A DNA stretch of 64,000 nt from Sedimentibacter saalensis (GCF_007830175.1 NZ_VLKH01000005.1:169653-233652); one strand, 5' to 3'; shown: positions 29,292-38,842, counted from the first letter of the stretch. The notes: generated by a model not told the origin, from the sequence alone. Program-made: numbers and translations.

Positions 29292-29341
29292 AAGCTAGAT
29301 AATTAAATAATATTTAAGAAATTAAAATATAGGAGGGTAAT

Positions 29342-29698
29342 ATGTCAGTTAATATGTCAAATGAAAATGGAAATATAATAATAGATGATCAAGTATTTGC
29401 TACTCTTGCCGGTCTAGCTGCTATGGAATGTTACGGCGTTGTAGGTATGGCTTCCAAAAATGCAACTGAAGGAATCTTTGAGCTTTTAAAAAGAGAACAG
29501 CTTACTAAGGGAATAAAAGTTACTGCCGCAGAAGATAAAATAAACATAGATTTATATATAGTGCTGCAATACGGAGTTAAAATTTCTGTGGTGGCAGACA
29601 ATATTATTTCCAGGATAAAGTACAGCGTGGAGAATTTTTCAGGTGTTTTTGTAAATAATGTGAATATTTTTGTGCAGGGCGTCAGAGTACAAAAATAA
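29342..29698 (+). CDS. Asp23/Gls24-family protein
   Basis: The 118-residue product has the family pattern IDDQVFATLAGLAAMECYGVVGM near the N-terminus in parts. The middle contains DLYIVLQYGVKISVVADNI, and the C-terminus contains VNIFVQGVRV. Asp23/Gls24 proteins are envelope-stress-associated and membrane-proximal. The small YloU-like members, such as this one, are encoded directly before the DAK2-domain gene, as here with a 13-base gap. ATG follows AGGAGGG. Confidence 0.93.
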   Translation: MSVNMSNENGNIIIDDQVFATLAGLAAMECYGVVGMASKNATEGIFELLKREQLTKGIKVTAAEDKINIDLYIVLQYGVKISVVADNIISRIKYSVENFSGVFVNNVNIFVQGVRVQK

Positions 29699-29711
29699 TT
29701 AGGAGGCTAAA

Positions 29712-31328
29712 ATGAATATAAAATATATTGATAATATTACTTTTAAAAAGATGCTTTTAGGTGCTGCCGCAAACCTTGAAAACAACAAGGCAATCGTGGA
29801 CTCCCTGAACGTATTTCCTGTTCCTGACGGAGACACAGGCACAAATATGAACCTTACTGTTCAGTCTGCAATGAAGGAAATAAGCTCATTGTCTGAAAGC
29901 ACAATAGTCCATATTGCTGAAGCAGCAGCCAACGGCTCTTTGATGGGAGCAAGAGGGAACTCAGGAGTAATATTATCACAGTTGTTCAGAGGCATGTCAA
30001 AAGGACTTGCAGGAGCAGTAAAAATTGACTGCAAAGTAATAGCTGAAGCGTTCAAGTCAGCTTCTGACACTGCATACAAGGCTGTAATGAGGCCTGTTGA
30101 AGGAACTATTTTAACAGTGGCAAGGGAAACAGCAGAAAAAGCCATGGAAGTGTACGCAGATTATGATGATGCTGATGCTTTTTTGGAAATGTTAATTGAA
30201 CAAGCAAAGGACACTTTAAGGCGCACACCTGAAATGCTCAAGGTTTTAAAGCAGGCGGATGTAGTGGATGCAGGAGGAAAAGGTCTTGTATTTTTGCTTG
30301 AAGGAGCTCTTTCAGCACTCAGAGGAGTTGAAATAAAACAGGAAAAATCAGAAATGCAAATAGTTGAAACTGCAGTTGAACTGGAAGAGTTCACCAGTGA
30401 AGATGAAATCATATTTGCATACTGTACTGAATTTTTTATAAAAAATCCAAAGGGAACATCTGATGATTTTTTAAGTAAAATCTATGATAAGGGTGATTCC
30501 ATTGTATGTGTTGGAAATGAAAATCTTATAAAAACTCACATACATACAAACAATCCGGGTCAGATTCTTGCAATTGCAGTTAAATATGGAGAACTTTCCA
30601 AAATAAAAATAGATAACATGAAGGAACAGTTCAGGGAAAGAGTTAAAAATTCAAAGAAAAGTCAGGAAAAGAAAAAATATGGCTTTGTTTCCATAGGCAT
30701 GGGTGAAGGAATTAAAAAAGTATTCACCGACCTGAACGTGGATGTTTTCTTGTCAGGGGGACAGACTATGAACCCAAGCACTGAAGACATACTTGAGGCT
30801 GCTGAAAACATAAATGCCGACCATATAATAATATTCCCAAACAACGGAAACATAATACTTGCTGCAACTCAGGCGAAGGAAATTTCTAAAAAAGACATTC
30901 ATGTTATTCCAAGCAAGAGCATTCCTCAGGGAATCACAGCATTGCTTGCATTTAAGGAAGAAAATGATGTTGAAGAAAATGTAAAGGCCATGACTGAAGC
31001 AGTGAAGGAAGTTAAGACAGGGCAGGTAACATATGCTGTAAGAGACACTGTGTTCAACGATATGGAAATTAAAATAGATGAAATAATTGCACTTTCTGAC
31101 GGAGACATAGTTTCACACGGAAATAGTCCTGAAGATGAAGCAATAGAACTCATCAAGGAAATGGTTGACGAGGACAGTTTCCTGGTTACATTGTTTTATG
31201 GCGACAGCGTAGACAAAAAGACAGCTGAAGGAATGAAGGAAAGAATTGAAGAAATTGCTGAGGAATGTGACGTTGAAATAATATACGGAGGCCAGCCTCT
31301 TTACTATTATATCATTTCAGTCGAATAA
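29712..31328 (+). CDS. DAK2-domain protein (YloV / FakA-like fatty acid kinase subunit)
   Basis: The 538-residue product has an N-terminal DAK2 domain with NVFPVPDGDTGTNM and GARGNSGVILSQLFRG, motifs for ATP binding. A middle region and a C-terminal DegV-like part (IIFPNNGNIILAA) follow. FakA with a FakB partner phosphorylates fatty acids for incorporation into phospholipids. No separate DegV/FakB gene lies nearby, so the partner must be elsewhere. It follows the Asp23 gene and precedes recG, as yloU-yloV-recG does in many Firmicutes. Confidence 0.92.
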   Translation: MNIKYIDNITFKKMLLGAAANLENNKAIVDSLNVFPVPDGDTGTNMNLTVQSAMKEISSLSESTIVHIAEAAANGSLMGARGNSGVILSQLFRGMSKGLAGAVKIDCKVIAEAFKSASDTAYKAVMRPVEGTILTVARETAEKAMEVYADYDDADAFLEMLIEQAKDTLRRTPEMLKVLKQADVVDAGGKGLVFLLEGALSALRGVEIKQEKSEMQIVETAVELEEFTSEDEIIFAYCTEFFIKNPKGTSDDFLSKIYDKGDSIVCVGNENLIKTHIHTNNPGQILAIAVKYGELSKIKIDNMKEQFRERVKNSKKSQEKKKYGFVSIGMGEGIKKVFTDLNVDVFLSGGQTMNPSTEDILEAAENINADHIIIFPNNGNIILAATQAKEISKKDIHVIPSKSIPQGITALLAFKEENDVEENVKAMTEAVKEVKTGQVTYAVRDTVFNDMEIKIDEIIALSDGDIVSHGNSPEDEAIELIKEMVDEDSFLVTLFYGDSVDKKTAEGMKERIEEIAEECDVEIIYGGQPLYYYIISVE

Positions 31329-31369
31329 TCTACTTTCTGACTGAAAAAGATTGACTAATTAAAACTATA

Positions 31370-31470
31370 AATTAAGAATGAAGAGTGAAGAGTGAAGAAT
31401 TAAATGAAGAATTTGTGCTCTGCACAAATTCAATCAATAATTCTTAATTCTTAATTCTTAATTCTTAATT
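31370..31470. repeat. Palindromic AT-rich element, copy 3
   Basis: The arms have the same unit structure as copies 1, 2 and 4. The central hairpin is GAATTTGTGC (31409-31418) and GCACAAATTC (31422-31431) around TCT. It fills nearly the whole gap between the DAK2 gene and recG, and the right arm ends 15 bases before the recG start codon. Confidence 0.8.
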
Positions 31471-31484
31471 GATGAGGGGTGCGT

Positions 31485-33539
31485 ATGCTGGATGTGGATA
31501 TTCAGTTTTTAAAGGGAGTGGGTCTGGCCAGAGCTGAAAAACTTCATAGACTGGGCATATACACAATCAAGGATTTGCTTGATTATTTTCCTTTGAAATA
31601 TGAAGACAGAAGATCTGTGAAAAACATAATAGATGTTGAAGACGGCAAAAAGTGCCTTTTAAAGGTCCAGCTTTTTGAGCAGCCTAAAAATACAAGAGTC
31701 AGAAAAAATATGAACATTATAAAGGCTGTTGTAAAGGATGACACAGGATTTGCAGCACTGACATTTTTCAACCAGGATTTTCTGATGGATAGGCTTGTTC
31801 TTGATAAGTGGTACTATGTGTTTGGGGTGATTAAACAGTCTTTCGGTAAACTTGAACTCATAAGTCCTGAAATAGAATTTTGTGAAAAAGACTGGAAAGC
31901 AGGTAAAATAACCCCTGTGTACGGCCTCACATACGGCCTTACAAACAATGAGCTCACAAAACTAACAAGACTTGCACTGGAATTATATTATGACAAAATT
32001 GAAGATGTTGTTCCCGATGAAATAAGGGAACAGCACAATCTTATACATAGAAAGAGTGCAATAAAAAATCTTCATTTTCCTGAAAACGGAAGGAAGTATA
32101 ACCAGGCCAAAAGGTCAATGGCTTTTGAAAAGCTTCTTATAATGCAGCTTGGCCTCTTGTCAATAAAAAGCAGCCTAAGAAGCAGTTTTTCAGGCAATGT
32201 TATAAATAATACGGAAATTTCAGACAAGCTCATGGAAAAAATTCCTTATGAGCTTACTGCTGCGCAGAAAAAAGTTATAGATGAAATCAAAGAAGATTTG
32301 AAAAAGCAAAAACCAATGAACAGGCTTGTTCAAGGTGATGTGGGTTCTGGAAAAACAGTGGTTGCCATTTACGCCATTCTTTCTGCTGTGGGGTCAGGAT
32401 ATCAATCTTCCATGATGGCTCCCACAGAAATTCTTGCTCTTCAGCATTATGACACAATAATGGAATACCTTAAGATGGCAGATTTAAACATCAATGTTGC
32501 TTTTTTATCAGGTTCCACAAAAGCCAAAGAAAAGAAAAAAATTCTTGAAGACCTTAAAAATGGCGAAATACAAATTATAGTAGGAACACATGCCCTCATT
32601 GAAAAAGGCGTTGAGTTTAAAAACATAGGACTGGTGGTAACAGATGAACAGCATCGCTTTGGAGTAAGGCAAAGGGCGATGATATCAAACAAGGGAAACA
32701 ACCCTGACATACTTGTAATGACAGCAACACCAATACCTAGGACACTGGCTCTCATGATTTACGGTGACCTTGACATTTCAATTATAGATGAAATGCCTCC
32801 TGGAAGACAAAAGGTTATTACTACGGTCTTAAAGCAAAGCGACAAACAAAAAGCATATGACTTCATAAGAGCTCAGGTTGCTGAAGGAAGACAATCATAC
32901 ATAGTTGCACCACTGGTGGAAGAATCAGAAACAATGGAGCTTGATTCAGCCGTTGAAATTTTTAATACTCTAAAAGATTCTCATTTTTCTGATCTCAAAT
33001 TAGGTCTTTTGCATGGAAAAATGAACAGCAAAGACAAGGAAAAAATAATAAATGAGTTTTATGAGGGTAAAATAAATGTGCTGGTATCAACCACAGTAAT
33101 AGAAGTTGGTGTAAATGTGCCAAATGCCGTTGTAATGCTTGTTTTAAACGCTGAAAGATTCGGACTTGCTCAGCTTCATCAGCTAAGAGGAAGGGTAGGA
33201 AGAGGAAAATATCAGTCTTACTGCATTTTGGTAAATGAAAACAAGTCAAAAAAATCAGCAGACAGAATGAATATATTAAAAAAAACAGACAACGGATTTT
33301 TAGTAGCCGAAGAGGATTTAAAAATCAGGGGACCGGGAGATTTTTTTGGAACAAGGCAACACGGCTTGTCAAAATATGAAATACAAAATATAATTAATGA
33401 TGTGGAAGTTGTAAGAGAAGTTCAGGACCTTTCAAAAAATATTCTTGCTGAAAACCCGGGACTTAATGGAAAAAGTTTTGAAAATTTAAAAAAAGAAATA
33501 ATAAATTTGTTCAAAGATGAAAGCATCATATTTAATTAA
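31485..33539 (+). CDS. recG: ATP-dependent DNA helicase RecG
   Basis: RecG remodels branched DNA such as stalled forks and Holliday junctions. The 684-residue product has an N-terminal wedge OB domain (about 60-160), Walker A GDVGSGKTVVA near residue 287, and the DEQH box followed by RFGVRQR. The C-terminal helicase motifs are VSTTVIEVGVNVP and QLHQLRGRVGRG, followed by the RecG-specific DFFGTRQHG. ATG 31485 follows GAGGGG; an upstream GTG (31479) overlaps that site. Confidence 0.97.
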   Translation: MLDVDIQFLKGVGLARAEKLHRLGIYTIKDLLDYFPLKYEDRRSVKNIIDVEDGKKCLLKVQLFEQPKNTRVRKNMNIIKAVVKDDTGFAALTFFNQDFLMDRLVLDKWYYVFGVIKQSFGKLELISPEIEFCEKDWKAGKITPVYGLTYGLTNNELTKLTRLALELYYDKIEDVVPDEIREQHNLIHRKSAIKNLHFPENGRKYNQAKRSMAFEKLLIMQLGLLSIKSSLRSSFSGNVINNTEISDKLMEKIPYELTAAQKKVIDEIKEDLKKQKPMNRLVQGDVGSGKTVVAIYAILSAVGSGYQSSMMAPTEILALQHYDTIMEYLKMADLNINVAFLSGSTKAKEKKKILEDLKNGEIQIIVGTHALIEKGVEFKNIGLVVTDEQHRFGVRQRAMISNKGNNPDILVMTATPIPRTLALMIYGDLDISIIDEMPPGRQKVITTVLKQSDKQKAYDFIRAQVAEGRQSYIVAPLVEESETMELDSAVEIFNTLKDSHFSDLKLGLLHGKMNSKDKEKIINEFYEGKINVLVSTTVIEVGVNVPNAVVMLVLNAERFGLAQLHQLRGRVGRGKYQSYCILVNENKSKKSADRMNILKKTDNGFLVAEEDLKIRGPGDFFGTRQHGLSKYEIQNIINDVEVVREVQDLSKNILAENPGLNGKSFENLKKEIINLFKDESIIFN

Positions 33540-33569
33540 GTTTCTATAAACAGCTAAAAGAGGATACAT

Positions 33570-34130
33570 ATGAGAATTATTTCCGGTACAAACAAGGGAA
33601 AAAAACTTTATGCGCCTGAAGGAATGAGCGTAAGGCCTACAAGCGATAAAATTAAGGAAGCAATATTTAACATACTAGGTTACATAGACGAGGATTCAAA
33701 TGTTCTTGACTTGTTTGCAGGTTCCGGAAATGTTGGTATAGAATTTCTCGCAAGAGGTGCAAAAAGCTGCACGTTTGTGGATTTGTCCAATAAAAGTCTT
33801 ATGTTTGTGAGAAAGAATCTGGAACTCTGTAATTTTAAAGACAGGGCGAAAGTTGTGCAAAGCGATTATGAAAAGGCAATTGAAAACTTTGCAGCAAAAG
33901 ATGAAAAATTTGACTACATTTTTGCAGATCCCCCTTACGACTTGAACTGCGGAGCAAACATAGCAAAGAAAGTTTTTGAACATAATATTTTAAAACCCGG
34001 GGGAATGCTTGTGATTGAAACAGACAAGTCAGAAATAGTAATTGATTGTATTGATACTAATGTGATAAAATATAAAGAAAAAATCTATGGAAGAACAAGA
34101 ATCAGCATTATAGAATGCTCGGAGGAATAA
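33570..34130 (+). CDS. rsmD: 16S rRNA (guanine-966-N2)-methyltransferase RsmD
   Basis: RsmD methylates G966 of 16S rRNA. The 186-residue product has the N-terminal IISGTNKGKKL, RPTSDKIKEAIFNIL, the SAM-binding VLDLFAGSGNVGIEFL and the catalytic motif ADPPYDL. It ends immediately before the coaD ATG, so the two are probably translated together, as in many Firmicutes. Confidence 0.96.
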   Translation: MRIISGTNKGKKLYAPEGMSVRPTSDKIKEAIFNILGYIDEDSNVLDLFAGSGNVGIEFLARGAKSCTFVDLSNKSLMFVRKNLELCNFKDRAKVVQSDYEKAIENFAAKDEKFDYIFADPPYDLNCGANIAKKVFEHNILKPGGMLVIETDKSEIVIDCIDTNVIKYKEKIYGRTRISIIECSEE

Positions 34131-34607
34131 ATGAAAGTTTTGTATGCAGGCAGCTTTGATCCTATTACATGCGGCCATCTTGATCTCATAAAAAGGTGCT
34201 CTGAAAAGTTTGATGATGTTGTTGTTACAGTTTTCAACAATGTTGCTAAAAAATATATGTTCACCTGTGAAGAAAGAGTTGAATTTGTAAAAGGTGCAGT
34301 AAGCGGTTTAAAAAATGTGACTGTGGATAGTTCCAGCGAAATGGTAGCGAATTATTGCAGAAAAAATAATATTAAAATTGTTATCAGAGGACTAAGAGCG
34401 GTATCCGATTACGAATATGAACTCAGCATGTCTGCTTATAACAAGTTTTTAAATGAAAACTTAGAAACGGTATTCATGGTGTCTTCGCCAGAATATTCAT
34501 TTGTAAGCTCCAGCGGTGTTAAAGAAATTGCAAGATATGATGATAAATTCAAAGAATTAGTGCCGGAAAATGTAGCAGAGGCACTAAGAAAAATAATGGG
34601 GAGGTAA
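34131..34607 (+). CDS. coaD: Phosphopantetheine adenylyltransferase
   Basis: CoaD makes dephospho-CoA from 4'-phosphopantetheine and ATP. The 158-residue product has YAGSFDPITCGHLDLIKR, the nucleotidyltransferase HxGH signature (here GHLD with the preceding TCGH), VIRGLRAVSDYEYE, and the C-terminal SSSGVKEIARY. Length and motifs are standard. A coiled-coil protein gene follows two bases after the stop codon. Confidence 0.97.
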   Translation: MKVLYAGSFDPITCGHLDLIKRCSEKFDDVVVTVFNNVAKKYMFTCEERVEFVKGAVSGLKNVTVDSSSEMVANYCRKNNIKIVIRGLRAVSDYEYELSMSAYNKFLNENLETVFMVSSPEYSFVSSSGVKEIARYDDKFKELVPENVAEALRKIMGR

Positions 34608-34609
34608 AA

Positions 34610-35056
34610 ATGGACATATTAAATTTATTGGAACGAATAGAAGATATAATTGAAGAAGCTTCTAAGTTTCCCTTATCAAACAAGGTGATGATAGACAAGG
34701 ATGAAATTTTAGAGGTTATCAATGAAATCAGACTGAAGCTGCCTGATGAAATAAACAGAGCTTCATGGGTTGCTAAGGAGCGCCAGAGAATTTTAAACGA
34801 AGCTCAGTCAGAAGCGGACGAGCTTATTGAAAAGGTTCAGGACCAGCAAAGATATCTCATAGAAGACAATGAAATAACAAAACAGGCTCAAAAACATGCA
34901 AATCAGATTATTCAGGAAGCAGAAAGAAAAGCAAATGAAATGAAATTTGGTGCATATAGCTACAGCGATGAAATATTGTCCAAGCTTCAGGAAAAAATAG
35001 GAGAAATAAACAACATAATAGAACAAAACAGAGAAGTTCTGAAAAACATGGAATAA
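34610..35056 (+). CDS. Coiled-coil protein, downstream partner of coaD, function unknown
   Basis: The 148-residue product is almost wholly helical and highly charged. It has strong coiled-coil character from about residue 55 to the end, including AKERQRILNEAQSEADELIEK in parts and Ala-rich heptads similar to ATP synthase b/E subunits. I recall similar proteins after coaD in Clostridia, often labelled ATPase or ATP-synthase-like on weak grounds. There is no nucleotide-binding motif. A structural or scaffolding role is possible, but nothing here proves it. Confidence 0.75.
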   Translation: MDILNLLERIEDIIEEASKFPLSNKVMIDKDEILEVINEIRLKLPDEINRASWVAKERQRILNEAQSEADELIEKVQDQQRYLIEDNEITKQAQKHANQIIQEAERKANEMKFGAYSYSDEILSKLQEKIGEINNIIEQNREVLKNME

Positions 35057-35081
35057 ACGGAAAACGGAATACATAAATAAA

Positions 35082-35160
35082 ACCTGCTTAGAAGTACAGA
35101 CTTGACAACATAAAGTACGTTGTCTTTTAATCTGACTTGCATAAGCAGGCTTTTTATTTT
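35082..35160. terminator. Long multi-stem hairpin between convergent genes
   Basis: CCTGCTTA pairs with TAAGCAGG. Inside this, AAGTACAGA pairs with TCTGACTT (one bulge), and GACAAC pairs with GTTGTC around a 9-base loop. A T-run follows. The structure spans about 70 bases, more than a simple terminator needs, and lies between convergent genes. Confidence 0.7.
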
Positions 35161-35900
35161 TAAAATAGTTTTTCTCTGTAATTGTCCATAATTTCCGAAA
35201 AAAGCTCTCCTGTTGTGGGAGGAGTGAATGTTATGGTGTTGGCACCTGCGGCAATGGTTGCAGAAATATGCTCGGATTTAGGTCCGCCGGTTGCAATTAT
35301 AGGAAAATTAGGATGTCTTTCACGGATGAGCCTTACGATTTTTGCTGTGTTTGCTCCGCCTGAAACGTTGAATATTGAAGCCCCTGCCTCAATTCTTGAC
35401 TCAAAATCTTCCTTTTCTGAAACAATTGTAATGATTATTGGAATGTCCAGTCTTTTTTTCATTTCAGAAATAAGAGCATTTGATGTTGGAGCGTTCATTA
35501 CAACTCCGTAAGCTCCTGTGAGTTCTGCGTTGATGGCAATGTCTATGGACCTTTGCCCTGTTGTTATGCCTCCTCCCACACCTACAAATACAGGAGCCGA
35601 AGAAAGCTCAATTATTGCCTGGTTAATGGCTATTTGAGGTGTGAAGGGATATACTGCAATAACCCCGTCAGCATTGTGATTTTTTACTATTGCTAAATCT
35701 GTTGTAAAAATCAGAGATTTTATTCTTTTTCCAAAAATGTTTATGCCGCTGGCATCATAAATTTCCTTAGGCATTTCAATAGGTTTCTTTTTAAGTACAG
35801 ACTCTATGGTAGGTATGAATTTTTTATCTTTTTTTTCTGTATTGTTTCTCACAGCATTGCTGTAATTATCTTCTATGTTGCATTTAATGTAATTATCCAT
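35160..35900 (-). CDS. TIM-barrel-like protein, function unknown
   Basis: The 246-residue product shows alternating strand/helix blocks with Gly-rich loops: FVGVGGGITTGQRS, IIITIVSEKEDFESRIEAGA, FNVSGGANTAKIV and PIIATGGPKSEHI. These resemble phosphate-binding loops of (beta/alpha)8 barrels such as ThiG, NanE or IMP-dehydrogenase relatives. I recall this family being labelled hydrolase in Clostridia without firm evidence. ATG at 35900 is preceded on the minus strand by GGAGGAAG; the longer frame from 35978 has no ribosome-binding site. It is transcribed alone, against its neighbours. Confidence 0.7.
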   Translation of the reverse strand: MDNYIKCNIEDNYSNAVRNNTEKKDKKFIPTIESVLKKKPIEMPKEIYDASGINIFGKRIKSLIFTTDLAIVKNHNADGVIAVYPFTPQIAINQAIIELSSAPVFVGVGGGITTGQRSIDIAINAELTGAYGVVMNAPTSNALISEMKKRLDIPIIITIVSEKEDFESRIEAGASIFNVSGGANTAKIVRLIRERHPNFPIIATGGPKSEHISATIAAGANTITFTPPTTGELFSEIMDNYREKLF

Positions 35901-36089
35901 TCTTCCTCCAATGTGTTTTATGTTGCGACGAAGTAATATTTGTATCATTATTATACAATTATATTGACAAAAGCACAATTATAAAATTTCGACTAAATAA
36001 AGCTAGGCATTTTAGATTTTAAAATGTATAATGAACATAGTTTAAACAGCATATGCTGTATTAATTTTTGGCTAATGGGGAGATTACCA

Positions 36090-36683
36090 ATGCAGCTTAA
36101 TTCTGACAGTATTAACAGCGTCTTAAATCATACAGGCACTTTGAATTTAGAAACAGACAGGTTTATTTTGAGAAAATTTTATCTTAGCGATGTTCATGAT
36201 GTTTTCACAAACTGGGCAAGCGACAAGGACTCTGCTAAGTATAACGCATGGAGTGTACATACAAGTCAAGAAGTAACAAAAGAATATGTTACCGAGTGGG
36301 TTGAGTGGTACAAGAAAAAAAATTATTACCACTGGGCAATAACAGATAAAGAAACTGATGAAGTCATAGGATCTGTTTCCGTTTCAAACATAAGGGAAAG
36401 AAAAAAATATTGCGAAATTGGATATACAGTTGCTCAGAAAAGATGGAATCAAGGCATTGCCACGGAAGTACTGATAAAAGTGCTTGATTTTCTCACAGAT
36501 GAAGTTGGATTTGAAACAATACGAGCGCTTCACGACATAAGGAACATTTCATCAGGAAGAGTCATGAAGAAGGCAGGAATGGTCTTTGTAAAAAACAAGA
36601 CACAGATATTTTTAAGCGGACAGAATCTCGTTATGAAATGTTCAGTTTATGAATATAAAAAAGTTGCTCCGCAACTTCAATAA
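36090..36683 (+). CDS. GNAT-family N-acetyltransferase (RimJ/RimL type)
   Basis: The 197-residue product has LETDRFILRKFYLSDV near the start and the acetyl-CoA-binding motif A region EIGYTVAQKRWNQGIATEVL, with NISSGRVMKKAGM following. These are typical of the RimJ/RimL branch, which acetylates ribosomal-protein N-termini, other proteins or small amines; the substrate is not readable. ATG 36090 follows GGGGAG. The last residues, KVAPQLQ, are encoded within a hairpin identical to the end of the multi-hairpin element (reverse orientation). Confidence 0.85.
   Translation: MQLNSDSINSVLNHTGTLNLETDRFILRKFYLSDVHDVFTNWASDKDSAKYNAWSVHTSQEVTKEYVTEWVEWYKKKNYYHWAITDKETDEVIGSVSVSNIRERKKYCEIGYTVAQKRWNQGIATEVLIKVLDFLTDEVGFETIRALHDIRNISSGRVMKKAGMVFVKNKTQIFLSGQNLVMKCSVYEYKKVAPQLQ
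36656..36678. repeat. Fragment matching the end of the multi-hairpin element
   Basis: AAAAAAGTTGCTCCGCAACT here is the exact reverse complement of the last 20 bases of the elements at 5258 and 11518. It lies inside the final codons of the acetyltransferase gene. Confidence 0.55.
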
Positions 36684-36729
36684 TAGACTATAAAAAATAC
36701 TAAAATATTCAAAAAACAGTAATAATTTA

Positions 36730-36757
36730 TTGCTTTTAAAAAGAATTGTGGTATAAT
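36730..36757 (+). promoter_or_regulatory. Sigma-A-type promoter of tig
   Basis: TTGCTT (36730-36735), a 16-base spacer and TATAAT (36752-36757) preceded by TGG, an extended -10. The leader to tig is about 75 bases. Confidence 0.7.
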
Positions 36758-36839
36758 ATAATGGTTAATTATGAAATTCATTAAAATGAAACAATATTGA
36801 CTGTTTAACATAAAATAATTAAGAATCCAGGAGGATAAA

Positions 36840-38180
36840 ATGAGTTCAAAATTACTTAAAAAAGAAAAAAATGTGGTAACACTGGAATTTACTGTTTCAC
36901 CTGAAGAATTTGAAAGTGCTGTGAATAAAGCATATTTAAAAGCAAAAAATAATATTAATGTTCAAGGTTTCAGAAAGGGTAAAGCTCCAAGACATATTAT
37001 TGAAAAAAAATATGGCAAGAGCATTTTTTATGATGAAGCAATGGATATTGCAATTCAGGAAGAATACCCTAAAGCAGTTGCTGAACACAAGCTTGATGTA
37101 ATTGACAGCCCAAAAGTTAATGTTGAAAAATTCGAAGAAGGACAGGAAATTGTCATTACAGCTGATGTTGAAGTAATGCCTGAAGTTGAACTTCCAGAGT
37201 ACAAGGGAATAGAAGTTGAAAGAACTGAAATAAAAGTTACAGATGAAGATGTTGAAAAAGAAATTACAGCAGTACAGGAAAAAAATGCAAGAATAGTTGA
37301 AGTAACTGACAGAGCAGTTCAAAACGGAGACTTCCTCACTATAGATTATGCAGGATTTGTTGGAGACGAACAATTTGAAGGTGGCACAGCTGAAAACCAG
37401 GCCCTTGAAATAGGCTCAAACACATTCATTCCTGGATTTGAAGAACAGCTTATAGGCAAGAACAAGGATGAAGAAGTTGAAGTTAATGTAACATTCCCTG
37501 AAGAATATCATTCAGAAGAATTAAAGGGTAAAGCGGCTGTATTTAAAGTAAAAATTCATGAAATCAAATCAAAGGAACTTCCGGTAGTAGATGATGAATT
37601 TGCAAAAGATATCAGCGAATTTGACACTTTGGAAGAACTAAAGGCTGACACAAGAGCAAATCTTGAAAAGAAAGCTTTAGACCAGGCAAAAATTGCCAAT
37701 GACAACAATGTAATCACAAAAATAGTAAATGAAGCTAAGGTTGAAATTCCTGAAGTATTGATCCAACGTGAAATTGACTACTTAGGAAGAAACTATGAGC
37801 AGCAGTTCCGTCAGCAGGGATTTACAGGCAAGGAATATGATGACATAATAACTAACTTTGTTAACCAGTACAAGGAAGGAGCAAGAAATCAGGCTGAATT
37901 TAATGTTAAGGCTGAGCTTGTTCTTGAAGCTCTAATTAAAAAGGAAGATATAAAGGTTACTGAAGAAGAACTTGCTGAGGAAGTAAACAAAGTTGCAGAA
38001 TCTTACCAGGTTGAAGCAGACAGACTTGAAGCTTTCAAAACGAGCATTCTTGAATCAAGCAAAGGCTATATTGAAGAAACTCTACAAAAAAGAAAGATTA
38101 TCGATATGCTTGTAGAAAATGCTGTATTTGTTGAACCTAAAGCAGTTGAAACAACAGAAGATGTTCAGGAAGAAAAATAA
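36840..38180 (+). CDS. tig: Trigger factor (ribosome-associated chaperone)
   Basis: Trigger factor meets nascent chains at the ribosome exit and has peptidyl-prolyl isomerase activity. The 446-residue product has the ribosome-docking stretch VQGFRKGKAPRHIIEKKYG near residue 40, a central FKBP-like domain with GDFLTIDYAGFVGDE and FIPGFEEQLIG, and a long helical C-terminal domain. AGGAGG precedes the ATG. It heads the chaperone-protease group tig-clpP-clpX-lon. Confidence 0.96.
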   Translation: MSSKLLKKEKNVVTLEFTVSPEEFESAVNKAYLKAKNNINVQGFRKGKAPRHIIEKKYGKSIFYDEAMDIAIQEEYPKAVAEHKLDVIDSPKVNVEKFEEGQEIVITADVEVMPEVELPEYKGIEVERTEIKVTDEDVEKEITAVQEKNARIVEVTDRAVQNGDFLTIDYAGFVGDEQFEGGTAENQALEIGSNTFIPGFEEQLIGKNKDEEVEVNVTFPEEYHSEELKGKAAVFKVKIHEIKSKELPVVDDEFAKDISEFDTLEELKADTRANLEKKALDQAKIANDNNVITKIVNEAKVEIPEVLIQREIDYLGRNYEQQFRQQGFTGKEYDDIITNFVNQYKEGARNQAEFNVKAELVLEALIKKEDIKVTEEELAEEVNKVAESYQVEADRLEAFKTSILESSKGYIEETLQKRKIIDMLVENAVFVEPKAVETTEDVQEEK

Positions 38181-38257
38181 TTAATTAAAATTAAGCTTAT
38201 ATTAAGATAAATAAGTACAATAATAGTAACAGGAAATATAATATAGGAGGAAATAAA

Positions 38258-38842
38258 ATGGCATTAGTTCCATATGTAGTTGAACAAACTGGAAGAGGCG
38301 AAAGATCTTATGATATATATTCAAGACTTTTAAAGGACAGAATAATCATATTGAGCGATGAGGTAAATGATGCAACAGCAAGCGTGATTGTAGCACAGCT
38401 GTTATTTTTAGAATCAGAAGATCCAGACAAGGACATACAATTATATATTAACTCACCTGGAGGATCTATTACAGCAGGAATGGCAATTTATGACACAATG
38501 CAGTATATTAAGCCGGATGTATCAACAATTTGCATCGGCATGGCAGCAAGCATGGGAGCATTCCTCCTTTTGTCAGGAGCCAAGGGAAAAAGATTTGCAC
38601 TTCCGAATTCAGAAATAATGATCCATCAGCCGCTAGGCGGAATGCAGGGTCAGGCATCTGATATTAAAATTCATGCAGACAGAATTATCAAAATAAGAGA
38701 CACTTTGAACAACATTATAAGTGAAAGAACTTCTCAGCCTATTGAAAAGGTTGAAAATGACACTGACAGAGATAACTTCATGACAGCGGAGGATGCAAAA
38801 GCCTATGGCATAATAGACGATATTATAGCCAAAAGAAAATAA
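38258..38842 (+). CDS. clpP: ATP-dependent Clp protease proteolytic subunit
   Basis: ClpP forms the barrel-shaped serine protease that degrades proteins delivered by ClpX and other ATPases. The 194-residue product has the catalytic Ser in [12 protein letters not shown] and the catalytic His in [13 protein letters not shown], with the Asp later in the DTDRDNFM region. AGGAGG precedes the ATG. clpX follows after 11 bases. Confidence 0.97.
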   Translation: MALVPYVVEQTGRGERSYDIYSRLLKDRIIILSDEVNDATASVIVAQLLFLESEDPDKDIQLYINSPGGSITAGMAIYDTMQYIKPDVSTICIGMAASMGAFLLLSGAKGKRFALPNSEIMIHQPLGGMQGQASDIKIHADRIIKIRDTLNNIISERTSQPIEKVENDTDRDNFMTAEDAKAYGIIDDIIAKRK

